Shown: one piece after another, positions 41,752-50,580 of the stretch
Layout of the letters: the number at the start of each line of letters is the position of its first letter
Position numbering within the stretch: the stretch's first letter is position 1
Source of the DNA: an uncultured Collinsella sp.
Lineage (GTDB): Bacteria > Actinomycetota > Coriobacteriia > Coriobacteriales > Coriobacteriaceae
DNA length: 64,000 nucleotides
Assembly (NCBI GenBank): GCA_959019775.1
Contig: CAUEPS010000005.1
Location: 46,181 to 110,180 of the forward strand
Direction of reading: 5' to 3'
Program-made: the position numbers and the translations under genes
The notes under the pieces: model-generated
Seen by the model: the letters and a program-made list of their open reading frames with translations, nothing else
Databases searched by the model: none
Told to the model about the DNA's origin: nothing

Positions 41752-42282
41752 GTGAGTTATTTGGATTTGGCTCGTTCTCGGTATTCTTGTCGTTTGTTTG
41801 AGGATCGTTCTGTTGAGCAGGCTGTGGTGGATGCCATTGTTGAGGCGGGGCGTATTGCTCCTTCTGCTTGCAATAATCATCCAACCCGTGTGATGGTGTT
41901 GGATACGCCTGAGCTTTTGGAGAAGGCTGCTGCTTGTCAGCCTCGGTTTGCTCGTGATGGGTCTATCTTTGGGGCTCCGCTTATCTTTCTTATTTGCAGC
42001 GTTACCGACGATGCTTGGGTGCGTCCTTATGACCAGATGAACTCCAGTGCCATCGACACCTCGATCGTCTGCGATCAGATGATGATGGAGGCCGAGGAGC
42101 AGGGCCTGGGTACGTGCTGGGTGTGCCATTTTAAGCCCGAGGTGGCCTGTGAGCAGTTCAGCCTGCCCGAGGGCATCTATCCCTATCACATGCTCGTCTG
42201 CGGCTATCCTGCCGACCATATCGCCGACCCCGAGCAGCGCGAGGCCCGCACCATTCCCCTCCCCGACTTCCTCCTCAAGTAG
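41752..42282 (+). CDS. Nitroreductase-family protein
   Basis: A 176-aa FMN-dependent nitroreductase-fold protein. It begins with YLDLARSRYSCRLFEDRSVEQ, the usual RRS-like FMN phosphate contact, then IVEAGRIAPSACNNHPTRVMVL, DTSIVCDQMMMEAEEQGLGTCWVCHF and MLVCGYPADHI. Substrate unknown. GTG at 41752 is chosen because TTTGGAGGG precedes it; the longer frame from 41635 is low-complexity and not family-like. The first ~80 codons prefer T-ending codons (GTT, GCT, CGT), and the later ones the C/G-ending codons of the rest of the window. Confidence 0.85.
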   Translation: MSYLDLARSRYSCRLFEDRSVEQAVVDAIVEAGRIAPSACNNHPTRVMVLDTPELLEKAAACQPRFARDGSIFGAPLIFLICSVTDDAWVRPYDQMNSSAIDTSIVCDQMMMEAEEQGLGTCWVCHFKPEVACEQFSLPEGIYPYHMLVCGYPADHIADPEQREARTIPLPDFLLK

Positions 42283-42327
42283 ATTTTTGGGACAGGCCTT
42301 TAAATCCACCTTTGACCACGTGCCGTT

Positions 42328-42373
42328 CGCCGAGTTCTGTGCCCTCAAACGCAGGACTCGGCGTTTTGTTTTG
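42328..42373 (+). terminator. Nitroreductase terminator
   Basis: CGCCGAGT/ACTCGGCG stem with a 20-base loop and TTTTGTTTTG. Confidence 0.75.
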
Positions 42374-42391
42374 CAGACTGCGTACAGCCAC

Positions 42392-42421
42392 AAAAAAGGA
42401 CCCGCAAGCTGCGGGCCCTTT
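42392..42421 (-). terminator. divIVA terminator
   Basis: AAAGGGCCCGCA-AGCT-TGCGGGTCC stem followed by TTTTTTG on the minus strand; also TTT on the plus side. Confidence 0.8.
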
Positions 42422-42446
42422 CTAGGCGCTACATGATAGCTGGATG

Positions 42447-43124
42447 TTAGTCCAGGTCGTCGGCGGCGAAATTGTCAATCGGTGCGAAGGGATCGGCAAC
42501 GGGGATAACCGGCTCGGCGACGGGCAGCGGCTCGGCAGCAGGAACGGTCACAGCCGGAGAAGCGGCGGAACCGACCGGCGTGGAAGCCATGAGATCGGAC
42601 GGGAAGGAGTTCTGAGCATCGTCCATGAAGTGCTGGATGAGCTTGAGGTACTCGGCCTTGAACTCCTCGCGGGAAGCCTTAAGACGGTCGATCTCCTCAA
42701 GCTCGGCCTGCTTCTCGGTCAGGGCCTGGCGGATGACCTCGCGGGCCTTGGCGTCGGCCTCGTTGCGGATACGGTCGGCGTTCTCGTTGGCATCGTTGAC
42801 GATGCCCTCGGCGGTCTGCTGGGCAGCAATCAGGGCAGCGGAAATCTGGCGCTCCTGAGCGGAGAAGTCGGGTGCAGGAGCGGCGACGGGCGCGGCAGGG
42901 ACGGCCTGTGCGGCAGCATCCTGAGCCTGAGCAAGCTGGGCCTGCGTATCGGCAAGCTGCTGCTCGGTAGCAGTCAGACGACCCTTAAGATCGACGATCT
43001 TGGCGAGCATGGCGTCGACCTCAGAGGACAGGGTCTCCAGGAAGACGTCGACCTCGGCGGGATCGTAGCCGCGCTTGGCCTCAGAGAAGGTCTGAGCCTG
43101 AATGTCAGCAGGGGTAATAGCCAT
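42447..43124 (-). CDS. divIVA: DivIVA-domain protein
   Basis: A 225-aa protein. The N-terminal MAITPADIQAQTFSEAKRGYDPAEVDVFLETLS is the lipid-binding DivIVA domain. It is followed by coiled coils (~35-70 and ~90-165) separated by an Ala/Pro linker, and a Pro/Ala-rich tail ending NFAADDLD. In actinobacteria DivIVA/Wag31 marks curved membrane and recruits the growth machinery. The TTTGTTATGGCTATTA-type leader has AAGGAGAACTTGTT before ATG. Last gene of the division cluster segment. Confidence 0.9.
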   Translation of the reverse strand: MAITPADIQAQTFSEAKRGYDPAEVDVFLETLSSEVDAMLAKIVDLKGRLTATEQQLADTQAQLAQAQDAAAQAVPAAPVAAPAPDFSAQERQISAALIAAQQTAEGIVNDANENADRIRNEADAKAREVIRQALTEKQAELEEIDRLKASREEFKAEYLKLIQHFMDDAQNSFPSDLMASTPVGSAASPAVTVPAAEPLPVAEPVIPVADPFAPIDNFAADDLD

Positions 43125-43186
43125 AACAAGTTCTCCTTTATCTTCGCCTTGGCGCCGTGCGCCCGACGTGAGTTACTAAGCCAGTT

Positions 43187-43468
43187 TTATATGAGTATAC
43201 CTATAAGAAGTTGCAGAACCAGCTTCTGCACCAACTGCAACGCAATAATCGCAACGACCGGTGAAAAATCGACGCCGCCCATGGGCGGGATAAACCGGCG
43301 GAACAAATTGAGCCACGGGCCGCACACGCTATCGAGAACAGCGGCGATATCCTGTAGCAATCCACCCTGTTTCATAGGGATCCACGTCATAAGGCAGTAG
43401 ACAACGATGAGCGTGGAGTAGAAGTTGAACAGCGTATTGACCAGCTGGACAATGGTGTAGATGTTGAT
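43187..43468 (-). CDS. YggT-family membrane protein with no canonical start codon
   Basis: About 93 aa with two membrane helices. The first is INIYTIVQLVNTLFNFYSTLIVVYCLMTW. The loop is IPMKQGGLLQDIAAVLDSVCGPWLNLFRRFIPPMGGVDFSPVVAIIAL, with the typical P-x-L-x-x-x-R-x-x-x-P. In-frame from the sepF stop (43490-43492) there is no ATG, GTG or TTG until the middle of helix 1 (ATG at 43390, which would remove it). AGGAG stands six bases before an ATC at 43468, which I take as the start; ATT at 43474 is too close to the site. A sequencing error or a start at CTG (43444) are alternatives. Between sepF and divIVA, as in other actinobacteria. Confidence 0.75.
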   Translation of the reverse strand: MNIYTIVQLVNTLFNFYSTLIVVYCLMTWIPMKQGGLLQDIAAVLDSVCGPWLNLFRRFIPPMGGVDFSPVVAIIALQLVQKLVLQLLIGILI

Positions 43469-43489
43469 GAGAATCTCCTCGTCTTGTCT

Positions 43490-44215
43490 TTACTTAAGGT
43501 AGCCGTCGGCACGGAGCTTCTTGAGGTCCGAATCCTTGACCTCGCAACCGGCGGGCAGCACCATAAACACGCGATCGCCCACCTCTTTGACGGTGGCACC
43601 CAGGCCGCAGGCAAAGCCGTAAGAGAAGTCCAAGACGCGCTTGGCGACCTCGGTACGAACGCCCACAAAAATCAGCGCGACAGGCTGCTTGGTGCGCACG
43701 CGGCGCACGACGGTCTCCACGTCGTCATAGCTCTCGGGGCGCAGGACATAGGCCGGCAGCTGCGGCGTAGCGTTGATGATGTTGCTCGCATACGCCGAGG
43801 CATCGCTCGGTGAGGGAGCAGGTGCGGGGGCAACAGCGCGGGCACGTGTACTCTCGGCGTAGCTCGACGGCGTGTCGTAGGCACCGGGACGATAACCGCC
43901 CGCAACCGTCTCCTGCGAGCGCGATGGCGGGTTGTAGGTCGTAGCGTGGCGAGAATCGTCACCGACCAGCTGGCCGGAGCGCGTGTATACGGCCACCGAC
44001 TCGGCCTCGCCGCGGCGCGTCTGACCCAACAGGCCGTTGCTCGGCTCATCCTGGGTGTAGAAGCCCTCGCCCGAGGCACCGCTGTAACCGTTGTTCTGGT
44101 AGCCGTCGTCATAGCCATCATCGTAGCCGTAGTCGTCGTCCTGACCATAACCCTGGTCGTAACCCTGCTGGCCGCCCAGGTGCATCTTATTTTTAATCTC
44201 GTCAAGGAAGCCCAT
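43490..44215 (-). CDS. sepF: Cell division protein SepF
   Basis: A 241-aa SepF. The N-terminal amphipathic membrane anchor MGFLDEIKNKMHLGG is followed by a long Gly/Tyr/Asp-rich linker (GYDQGYGQDDDYGYDDGYDD) and the C-terminal SepF domain from ~155: RPESYDDVETVVRRVRTKQPVALIFVGV...RVLDFSYGFACGLGATVKEVGDRVFMVLP. It tethers FtsZ to the membrane, which matters in bacteria like this that lack FtsA. ATG at 44215 has GAGAGGACA. The linker is longer than usual. Confidence 0.93.
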   Translation of the reverse strand: MGFLDEIKNKMHLGGQQGYDQGYGQDDDYGYDDGYDDGYQNNGYSGASGEGFYTQDEPSNGLLGQTRRGEAESVAVYTRSGQLVGDDSRHATTYNPPSRSQETVAGGYRPGAYDTPSSYAESTRARAVAPAPAPSPSDASAYASNIINATPQLPAYVLRPESYDDVETVVRRVRTKQPVALIFVGVRTEVAKRVLDFSYGFACGLGATVKEVGDRVFMVLPAGCEVKDSDLKKLRADGYLK

Positions 44216-44275
44216 GGTTGTGTCCTCTCGCGGTTTAGTGCAGGCGCTCCGATAATCAGTGCGCACTTCAGAGCC

Positions 44276-45013
44276 TTATTTTACTGCAAACTCCGGGCTA
44301 AATACTACCCTGCCCAGGCGAACGAGCGTAGAGCCTTCCTCAAGGGCAGGCTCAAAGTCCTCGCTCATGCCGCAGGAAAGTTCGGGCAGGCTCAGATCGG
44401 AGTGCGTCGCCTCAAGCTCATCCCTTAGCTCGCGAAGTCCGGCAAAAGTGCGGCGCGCCACATCCTTATTCCCCCGGGGTGCCATAGTCATAAGGCCCTG
44501 CACACAAATTCCCTCAAGCTCCGCAAGCTCACCTGCGGCGTCTCGGACCTCGTCGGGCGAAAAGCCGCCCTTGGACTCCTCGCCGCTCACATTGACCTCG
44601 ATCAGCACGCGCTGGGGGCCGGAAAGCTCGCCCGCCTCAATCTTGCGGACCGCACGGCTCGAGATAGCCTGAGCCAAATGCAGCGATCCCACCGAATGAA
44701 TCAGCTCAGCCGAGCCCAGAACCGCATTGATCTTGTTGGTCTGCAGGTTGCCGATCATATCGAAGCGCACCTCGGGTAGCTCCGGATGCTCTGCGAGGCC
44801 CGCGAGCTTGCGAACGAGCTCCTGCGGGCGGTTCTCGGCAAAATGGCGATACCCCGCCTGGATAGCGGCAACGGTCTCATCGACGCCAACGGTCTTGGAG
44901 ACGGCAATCAGGCGTGCGGCATCGTGGGTACGGCCCGCGCGATCGAGCGCCGCATAAAAACGCTCCAGAATCTGCTCGCGGCGAGCGCGTATCAAGTCCA
45001 AATAGTTATCCAT
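44276..45013 (-). CDS. PLP homeostasis protein (YggS/PLPBP)
   Basis: A 245-aa PLP-binding protein of the alanine-racemase N-terminal fold. LIAVSKTVG carries the PLP lysine K40. Then HFAENRPQELVRKL, FDMIGNLQTNK, LIEVNVSGEESKGGFSPDEV, GLMTMAPRG and LSCGMSEDFEPALEEGSTLVRLGRVVF. It buffers PLP and has no known catalysis. Usually adjacent to sepF, as here. ATG at 45013 follows GGAGG nine bases away; earlier in-frame starts overlap the terminator hairpin. Confidence 0.93.
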   Translation of the reverse strand: MDNYLDLIRARREQILERFYAALDRAGRTHDAARLIAVSKTVGVDETVAAIQAGYRHFAENRPQELVRKLAGLAEHPELPEVRFDMIGNLQTNKINAVLGSAELIHSVGSLHLAQAISSRAVRKIEAGELSGPQRVLIEVNVSGEESKGGFSPDEVRDAAGELAELEGICVQGLMTMAPRGNKDVARRTFAGLRELRDELEATHSDLSLPELSCGMSEDFEPALEEGSTLVRLGRVVFSPEFAVK

Positions 45014-45063
45014 TGCCAATCGCCTCCGCAGACAGCCAAACAAGTAGTCCCATGCTAACGCAA

Positions 45064-45095
45064 GAGCGCGGCCTCGCATGTGCAAGGCCGCGCTC
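45064..45095 (-). terminator. Hairpin between phoU and yggS
   Basis: A perfect 11-bp GAGCGCGGCCT stem with a 10-base loop. CTTGCG follows on the minus strand, so the T-tract is poor and the effect may be partial. Confidence 0.55.
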
Positions 45096-45133
45096 ACTTA
45101 GGTATTTACAATCTTTCGACGAACGGGGCCGCC

Positions 45134-45991
45134 CTACTCCTCGTCGTCCTCGGCGTCGTCCTCGTCCTCGAGGTGCTCGAGCAGGTAGCGGAGACCCTCG
45201 CTCACCTCGTTAGCGGGCACTTTGGCAACATAGTGTGCATCGACGGCAGGCCTCATGATGACACCCTCGCCCGAAGGCACGCGCATGCTCTCAAGCTCAT
45301 CCTCGTCCGTACGGGCGATATCGCCGGCAGTCATACGCTGTCCGGTCAAAAGGAAGGTCAGACGGCAGGCGGCATCGATCGAAATCGAGGCGATACGATC
45401 GAGGTAGCGCGAGACCATGATGGCGCGGCGCAGGTCGTCATAGTTGCTGTCGTCGTCCATAAGATCGCCCGTGTCCATGCGGTTAAAGGTGCGGAAGAAC
45501 TTCTCGTACGCCGCATGCACCGGCTCGTCCTCGCCGGCCAGGTTGCAGATGATGGACATGTCGTTGGTGACGAGCGCAGAAAGTGACGAACCCAGCACCT
45601 GGTAAACAGCCTCGGCCTCGGCCTCGACCGTAGCGACGAGTTCCTGGGGCAGCGAGATGTCGGCCTTGACCATGTGACGCGTGGCGCGGCAGATCTGGCG
45701 AACCTTATCGGTCATGCGCTGCAGGTTAAAGTCGACGTAGATGATCGTCTGCAGCAAGCGGAAGTCGGAGGCGACCGGCGACTGCGTAGCGATCAGGTTG
45801 TAGCACACGGCCTCCAAGTTGGCGCAGCGCGCATCGATCGAGAGCGTGCGCTTCTTGGTCTTGGTGGCGAGCTTGCGATCGTCGGTCACATAGGCCTTCA
45901 CGGCGTCGTGAAGCGCCAGGTCTACAGCCTCGTAGATGCTCAGCATCTCGTGACGGGCTTCGATGAGCTGACGGGAAAACAGTTTGCGCAT
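45134..45991 (-). CDS. phoU: Phosphate uptake regulator PhoU
   Basis: A 285-aa PhoU with two three-helix bundles: NLEAVCYNLIATQSPVASDFRLLQTIIYVDFNLQRMTDKVRQI in the first and DDLRRAIMVSRYLDRIASISIDAACRLTFLLTG in the second, both with the ExxxD-like metal pattern. A ~60-residue acidic tail (HLEDEDDAEDDEE) makes it longer than the usual ~225. It couples PstSCAB to phosphate signalling. Last gene of the pst operon, 92 bases after pstB. Confidence 0.92.
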   Translation of the reverse strand: MRKLFSRQLIEARHEMLSIYEAVDLALHDAVKAYVTDDRKLATKTKKRTLSIDARCANLEAVCYNLIATQSPVASDFRLLQTIIYVDFNLQRMTDKVRQICRATRHMVKADISLPQELVATVEAEAEAVYQVLGSSLSALVTNDMSIICNLAGEDEPVHAAYEKFFRTFNRMDTGDLMDDDSNYDDLRRAIMVSRYLDRIASISIDAACRLTFLLTGQRMTAGDIARTDEDELESMRVPSGEGVIMRPAVDAHYVAKVPANEVSEGLRYLLEHLEDEDDAEDDEE

Positions 45992-46083
45992 GGTTCACTC
46001 CAATCAGTTGGGTGCGGTCATGCCGCCCGCACAGTGAATACGCACCGGACCAGGTCCGATCGGCTTGGGACTAGTCGCACCGA

Positions 46084-46887
<804 letters not shown>

Positions 46888-46899
46888 GGGACTCCTTAA

Positions 46900-47805
46900 C
46901 TAGCGACGCTTGCGCGACAGGAAGCGCGCAAACAGGTTGAAGGCCAAAATGATCACCATCAACAAGAGCGCGGTGCCGTAGGCTGCGTTCATGTTGATGC
47001 CGTCGTTGGCAAGCAGGTACAGATGAACCGTCATGGGGCGGCCGGAATCGAGCGGCGAAATAGGCAGGTTGATGGCCTGGCCCATGGTGTAGAGCACCAC
47101 CGCGGTCTCGCCAATGGCACGGCCGATGGCGAGGACGATGCCCGTGGCAATGCGGCCAAAGGCAGAAGGAAGCACGATCTTGGAGACAACCTGCCACTTG
47201 GTGGCGCCCAGACCATATGCGCCCCAACGGATATAGCGCGGAACGGCGCGAATGGCCTCTTCGGTGGTGCGCATGACGATGGGGAGCATCAAGAGCGCAA
47301 GTGCCAGAGCGGCAGAGACCATCGAAAGGCCCAAGCCCATGGCCTCGACAAATAAGGCGTAGCCAAACAAGCCCATAACGATGGAGGGCACCGAAGCCAA
47401 AGCGTCAGCAGCGTAGCGAATGAGCTCGACGACCTTGCCCTGCTTGGCGTACTCGGCCAGATAGACGGCTGCCAGCACAGCGATCGGCGTGCAGATAAGC
47501 ATAGCGAGCGCCGTCACGTAGACGGTCGAGACGATCGTGGGCCAAATTCCGCCCTCGGCGTTGACGCCCTGGGGCCAACCGAAGATAAAGTCGAGCGAGA
47601 TATGTGGCAGGCCGTTAATGACCACGTAGGCGATGATGGCGACCAGCACCAGCGTGGTGATGTAGGCAGCGGCACGAAACACGCCAAGCATGATCTTGTT
47701 GGACAGGTCCTTGTTGATGCGGCCCTTCTTGCCGTGGGAAAGGGCACGCTTGATGCGCTCGCGCGACGAGGTCGTATCGACCGTCGTGTCAACGGAATCG
47801 GACAT
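46900..47805 (-). CDS. pstA: Phosphate ABC transporter permease PstA
   Basis: A 301-aa permease with six helices from AAAYITTLVLVAIIAYVVINGL. It has FGWPQGVNAEGGIWPTIVSTVY, YAADALASVPSIVMGLFGYALF and the EAA loop RAVPRYIRWGAYGLGATKWQVVSKIVLPSA. Forms the channel with PstC. Starts three bases after the pstC stop, so translation is coupled. Confidence 0.95.
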   Translation of the reverse strand: MSDSVDTTVDTTSSRERIKRALSHGKKGRINKDLSNKIMLGVFRAAAYITTLVLVAIIAYVVINGLPHISLDFIFGWPQGVNAEGGIWPTIVSTVYVTALAMLICTPIAVLAAVYLAEYAKQGKVVELIRYAADALASVPSIVMGLFGYALFVEAMGLGLSMVSAALALALLMLPIVMRTTEEAIRAVPRYIRWGAYGLGATKWQVVSKIVLPSAFGRIATGIVLAIGRAIGETAVVLYTMGQAINLPISPLDSGRPMTVHLYLLANDGINMNAAYGTALLLMVIILAFNLFARFLSRKRR

Positions 47806-47808
47806 AGC

Positions 47809-48735
47809 CTACCCCCTCTTCTTCTTGGAAATCAGACGGACGATGCCCACCAGCGTGGCGGAGATGATAAACAGGACCACACCCATGCCGAACAGCGCCG
47901 AGCGGTGCAGACCCGAGGAATAGCTCATGTCGAGCGCAATCTGGCTCGTGAGCGTCGAGATGGGGCTCGCAATGCTGTCGGGAATAACCGGGGCGTTACC
48001 TACGACCATGAGCACGGCCATGGTCTCGCCGATGGCACGGCCCATACCCAGCACGATGGCATCAACGATACCCAGCTTCGCGGCAGGTAGCACGACCTTA
48101 TAGATGGTCTGCCACTTGGTGGCGCCCATGGCATACGATGCCTCGCGAATGCCCATGGGAATGGAATTGAGAGCATCGATGGTGAGCGTGGTGATGGTAG
48201 GGACGATCATGATGGCGAGCACGAACCACGCCGTCAGCGCACCAAAACCAAGGCCGCCGGTCAGTTGTGCGATAAACGGGCGGATGATGATCATGCCAAA
48301 GAAGCCGTAGATGATGGAGGGTATGCCCGCCAGCAGGTCAACGGCGGGGCTGATGAGCTTGCGCACGCGCTTGCTGGCAATCTCGACCAGGTAAACGGCC
48401 GTACCCACGCCCAGCGGCACGCCCATGGCGAGCGCACCGACGGTCACCAGACCCGAGCCGGCAAGCAGCGACAAGATGCCGTAGTGGCCCTCGGAAGGCG
48501 CCCACGTAAAGCTAAAGAAGTCAGCCAGACCGATGTCAGTAAAGACGGGCAGCGCCGAGTACGTGGTAAAGACAAAAATCAGGATGACGGTAACGACCGC
48601 CAAGAACGCGCAGGCAAAGAAGATCCACTGCAGCGCCTTCTCCTTGATATAGGTACTGCGCGATACGAGCGCCAGCTCGCGCTTCTTGGGCGTCTGAACA
48701 TTCTGCTCAGTCTGGGAGTTTTCCTGTGCTTCCAT
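47809..48735 (-). CDS. pstC: Phosphate ABC transporter permease PstC
   Basis: A 308-aa permease. The cytoplasmic N-terminus (TPKKRELALVSRSTYIKEKALQ) is followed by helices, FTWAPSEGHYGILSLLAGSG, PAVDLLAGIPSIIYGFFGM and the EAA loop NSIPMGIREASYAMGATKWQTIYKVVLPAA. ATG at 48735 lies one base after the pstS TAG, with GGGGAG upstream; a GTG at 48744 would overlap that site. Confidence 0.95.
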   Translation of the reverse strand: MEAQENSQTEQNVQTPKKRELALVSRSTYIKEKALQWIFFACAFLAVVTVILIFVFTTYSALPVFTDIGLADFFSFTWAPSEGHYGILSLLAGSGLVTVGALAMGVPLGVGTAVYLVEIASKRVRKLISPAVDLLAGIPSIIYGFFGMIIIRPFIAQLTGGLGFGALTAWFVLAIMIVPTITTLTIDALNSIPMGIREASYAMGATKWQTIYKVVLPAAKLGIVDAIVLGMGRAIGETMAVLMVVGNAPVIPDSIASPISTLTSQIALDMSYSSGLHRSALFGMGVVLFIISATLVGIVRLISKKKRG

Positions 48736-48736
48736 G

Positions 48737-49573
48737 CTACTCACTCCCCTTCTCGTCGTTGGTGACGGGAATAAAGCCCGCCTCGCGAATCTGCTTGTCC
48801 ATCTTCTCGGATGTCACATAGTCAATGTAGTCCTGCGCCTGCTGCGAAGGCGTACCCTTCACAAAGAAGTAAAGGTCACGCGAGATGGGATAGCCGCCAC
48901 TTGCGACCGTCTTCTCGGATGCCTCGACATGGTTGACCGAAACGGCCTTGACCGAGGTCTTGGCGTTGAGGCTCTCGACAAAACCCAGCGAGATGTAGCC
49001 AATGGCGCCACGCGAGCGAGACACGACATCGCGCACCTGGCCCGTGCCCGAAAGAACAGCCGAGCGGCGATCGAATGGCGTGCCGTCCATCACGATAGTG
49101 CGGAAGGCCTCGCGCGTACCGGACGCCTCGTCGCGGTTGATAACCTGAATCTTCAGGTCCTCTCCGCCGACTTCTTTCCAGTTGGTGATCTTGCCGGCGT
49201 AAATATCGCGGAGCTGCTCGGTCGAGAGATTATCGACCGGGTTGTCGTCGTTCACGATGACTGCAATGCCGTCGTGCGCGATAACGATAGGCGTCAGACC
49301 CAGGTCTTGCTCATCGGCGTTGAGGCCACGAGAGGAGCTGGCGATATCGGCGGTGCCGGCGCTAACAGCTTCGATGCCAGCAGATGAGCCAAGGCCGGAG
49401 ACGAGCACGTCGGTGCCGGTCTCCTCTTTAAAGCCCTCGGCCGCGATCTCGGCAATAGGAAGGCACGTCGTAGAGCCGGCAACGGTGATGGAAGAGGTAG
49501 AAGATCCCGAGGAGCAGGCGCACAGCGTGAGCGTGAGCACTGCCGCGCTCAGGACCGATGCGATCTTTCTCAT
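48737..49573 (-). CDS. pstS: Phosphate-binding lipoprotein PstS
   Basis: A 278-aa binding protein. MRKIASVLSAAVLTLTLCAC ends in a lipobox, then the mature part starts SITVAGSTTCLPIAEIAAEGF, with GLGSSAGIEAVSAGTADIASSSR, INRDEASGTREAFRTIVM and RGAIGYISLGF making the phosphate site. Its ATG overlaps the pgeF stop (ATGA), which ties pst translation to the division cluster. In-frame codons upstream to 49765 belong to pgeF territory and are not used. Confidence 0.95.
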   Translation of the reverse strand: MRKIASVLSAAVLTLTLCACSSGSSTSSITVAGSTTCLPIAEIAAEGFKEETGTDVLVSGLGSSAGIEAVSAGTADIASSSRGLNADEQDLGLTPIVIAHDGIAVIVNDDNPVDNLSTEQLRDIYAGKITNWKEVGGEDLKIQVINRDEASGTREAFRTIVMDGTPFDRRSAVLSGTGQVRDVVSRSRGAIGYISLGFVESLNAKTSVKAVSVNHVEASEKTVASGGYPISRDLYFFVKGTPSQQAQDYIDYVTSEKMDKQIREAGFIPVTNDEKGSE

Positions 49574-50370
49574 AGCATCACGCCGATCGCAGCATGGCGC
49601 CCACAGGTCCCGCCCTCGTTGCGATAGGAATAAAAGCGGTCGTTTTGACGCACGGTGGAAAGTTTGGTGTCCACAATGCCATTCACATCGACACCGGCAT
49701 CCACCAGCGCCTCGCGAATGGCGGCGGAAAGATCGAGCATACGGGAAGCGGTAGCATCGATGCACGCGAACTCGGCGGCAAAGCGATCCATAAGTTCTTG
49801 GGACACCTCATACTCGTCACCCAGGATATGGGGCCCAATATAGGCAGAGATGTCCTCCGGCGTGCAGTCAGCCGCCTCGCAGAGTGCTTGGCTGGCCTTG
49901 GCGGAAATGCGCGCAATCGTGCCCTTCCAGCCAGAATGCACCACGGCAAAGCCGTTGGGAGCCACCAGCACCACGGGAACACAATCGGCAAAGCAGAGCA
50001 TCACGGGCACCTCATGGGCCGTACAGACGATGGCATCGCAGCCCTCTGCAATCTGTTCGCGAATGTTCTCGAGATCGTCGGCGCCGTTCGAGGTCACCGT
50101 CACGACATGGTCGCCGTGCACCTGATTGGGAACAAGCAGATTATGCTCGCACTCAGCGGCGCCCATGGCTTCGAGCGCTCGACGACGATTTTCTTGAACA
50201 GCAAAGGGGTCATCGCCTACATGCGTGCCCAGGTTGAGCGAGGAGTACGCATCTTCGGAAACGCCACCGGTGCGCTCGGTAAAGGCAAAGCGAACATCGA
50301 GCGTCGCGCCCTCTACCAACGTAACTCCATCATGGTCGACACGCGAAACGTTGTCCGCACGTGCTGCCAT
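49570..50370 (-). CDS. pgeF: Purine nucleoside phosphorylase / YfiH-family multicopper-like protein
   Basis: A 266-aa protein of the YfiH/PgeF (formerly polyphenol oxidase) family. It has VPNQVHGDHVV, the metal cysteines in MLCFADCVPVVLV, VVHSGWKGTIARI, and the C-terminal NEGGTCGRHAAIGVML. Members cleave purine nucleosides or edit peptidoglycan precursors (PgeF in E. coli). It normally follows ftsZ in actinobacteria, as here. ATG at 50370 follows ATAGGAGGC. Its last codon overlaps pstS. Confidence 0.92.
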   Translation of the reverse strand: MAARADNVSRVDHDGVTLVEGATLDVRFAFTERTGGVSEDAYSSLNLGTHVGDDPFAVQENRRRALEAMGAAECEHNLLVPNQVHGDHVVTVTSNGADDLENIREQIAEGCDAIVCTAHEVPVMLCFADCVPVVLVAPNGFAVVHSGWKGTIARISAKASQALCEAADCTPEDISAYIGPHILGDEYEVSQELMDRFAAEFACIDATASRMLDLSAAIREALVDAGVDVNGIVDTKLSTVRQNDRFYSYRNEGGTCGRHAAIGVML

Positions 50371-50524
50371 ACTAAAGCCTCCTATTACAACAAGTACCGC
50401 GGCGTCGCCGCGCAGTCCGCGTTTATACGGCTGTCATACTTCTTTAAAAGGATACCCGCAGCGGTAGGGACCAAACGTAAAGGGAACGTAAGGAGATTGG
50501 AGGCTTTCGTTTACAAACGAGAAA

Positions 50525-50554
50525 CAAAAAGGGCGCATCCATACGGACGCGCCC
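50525..50554 (-). terminator. ftsZ terminator
   Basis: GGGCGCGTCC-GTAT-GGATGCGCCC stem followed by TTTTTGTTT on the minus strand. Confidence 0.85.
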
Positions 50555-50580
50555 CTGCGCAAAACAATGCGAAGAACGAC

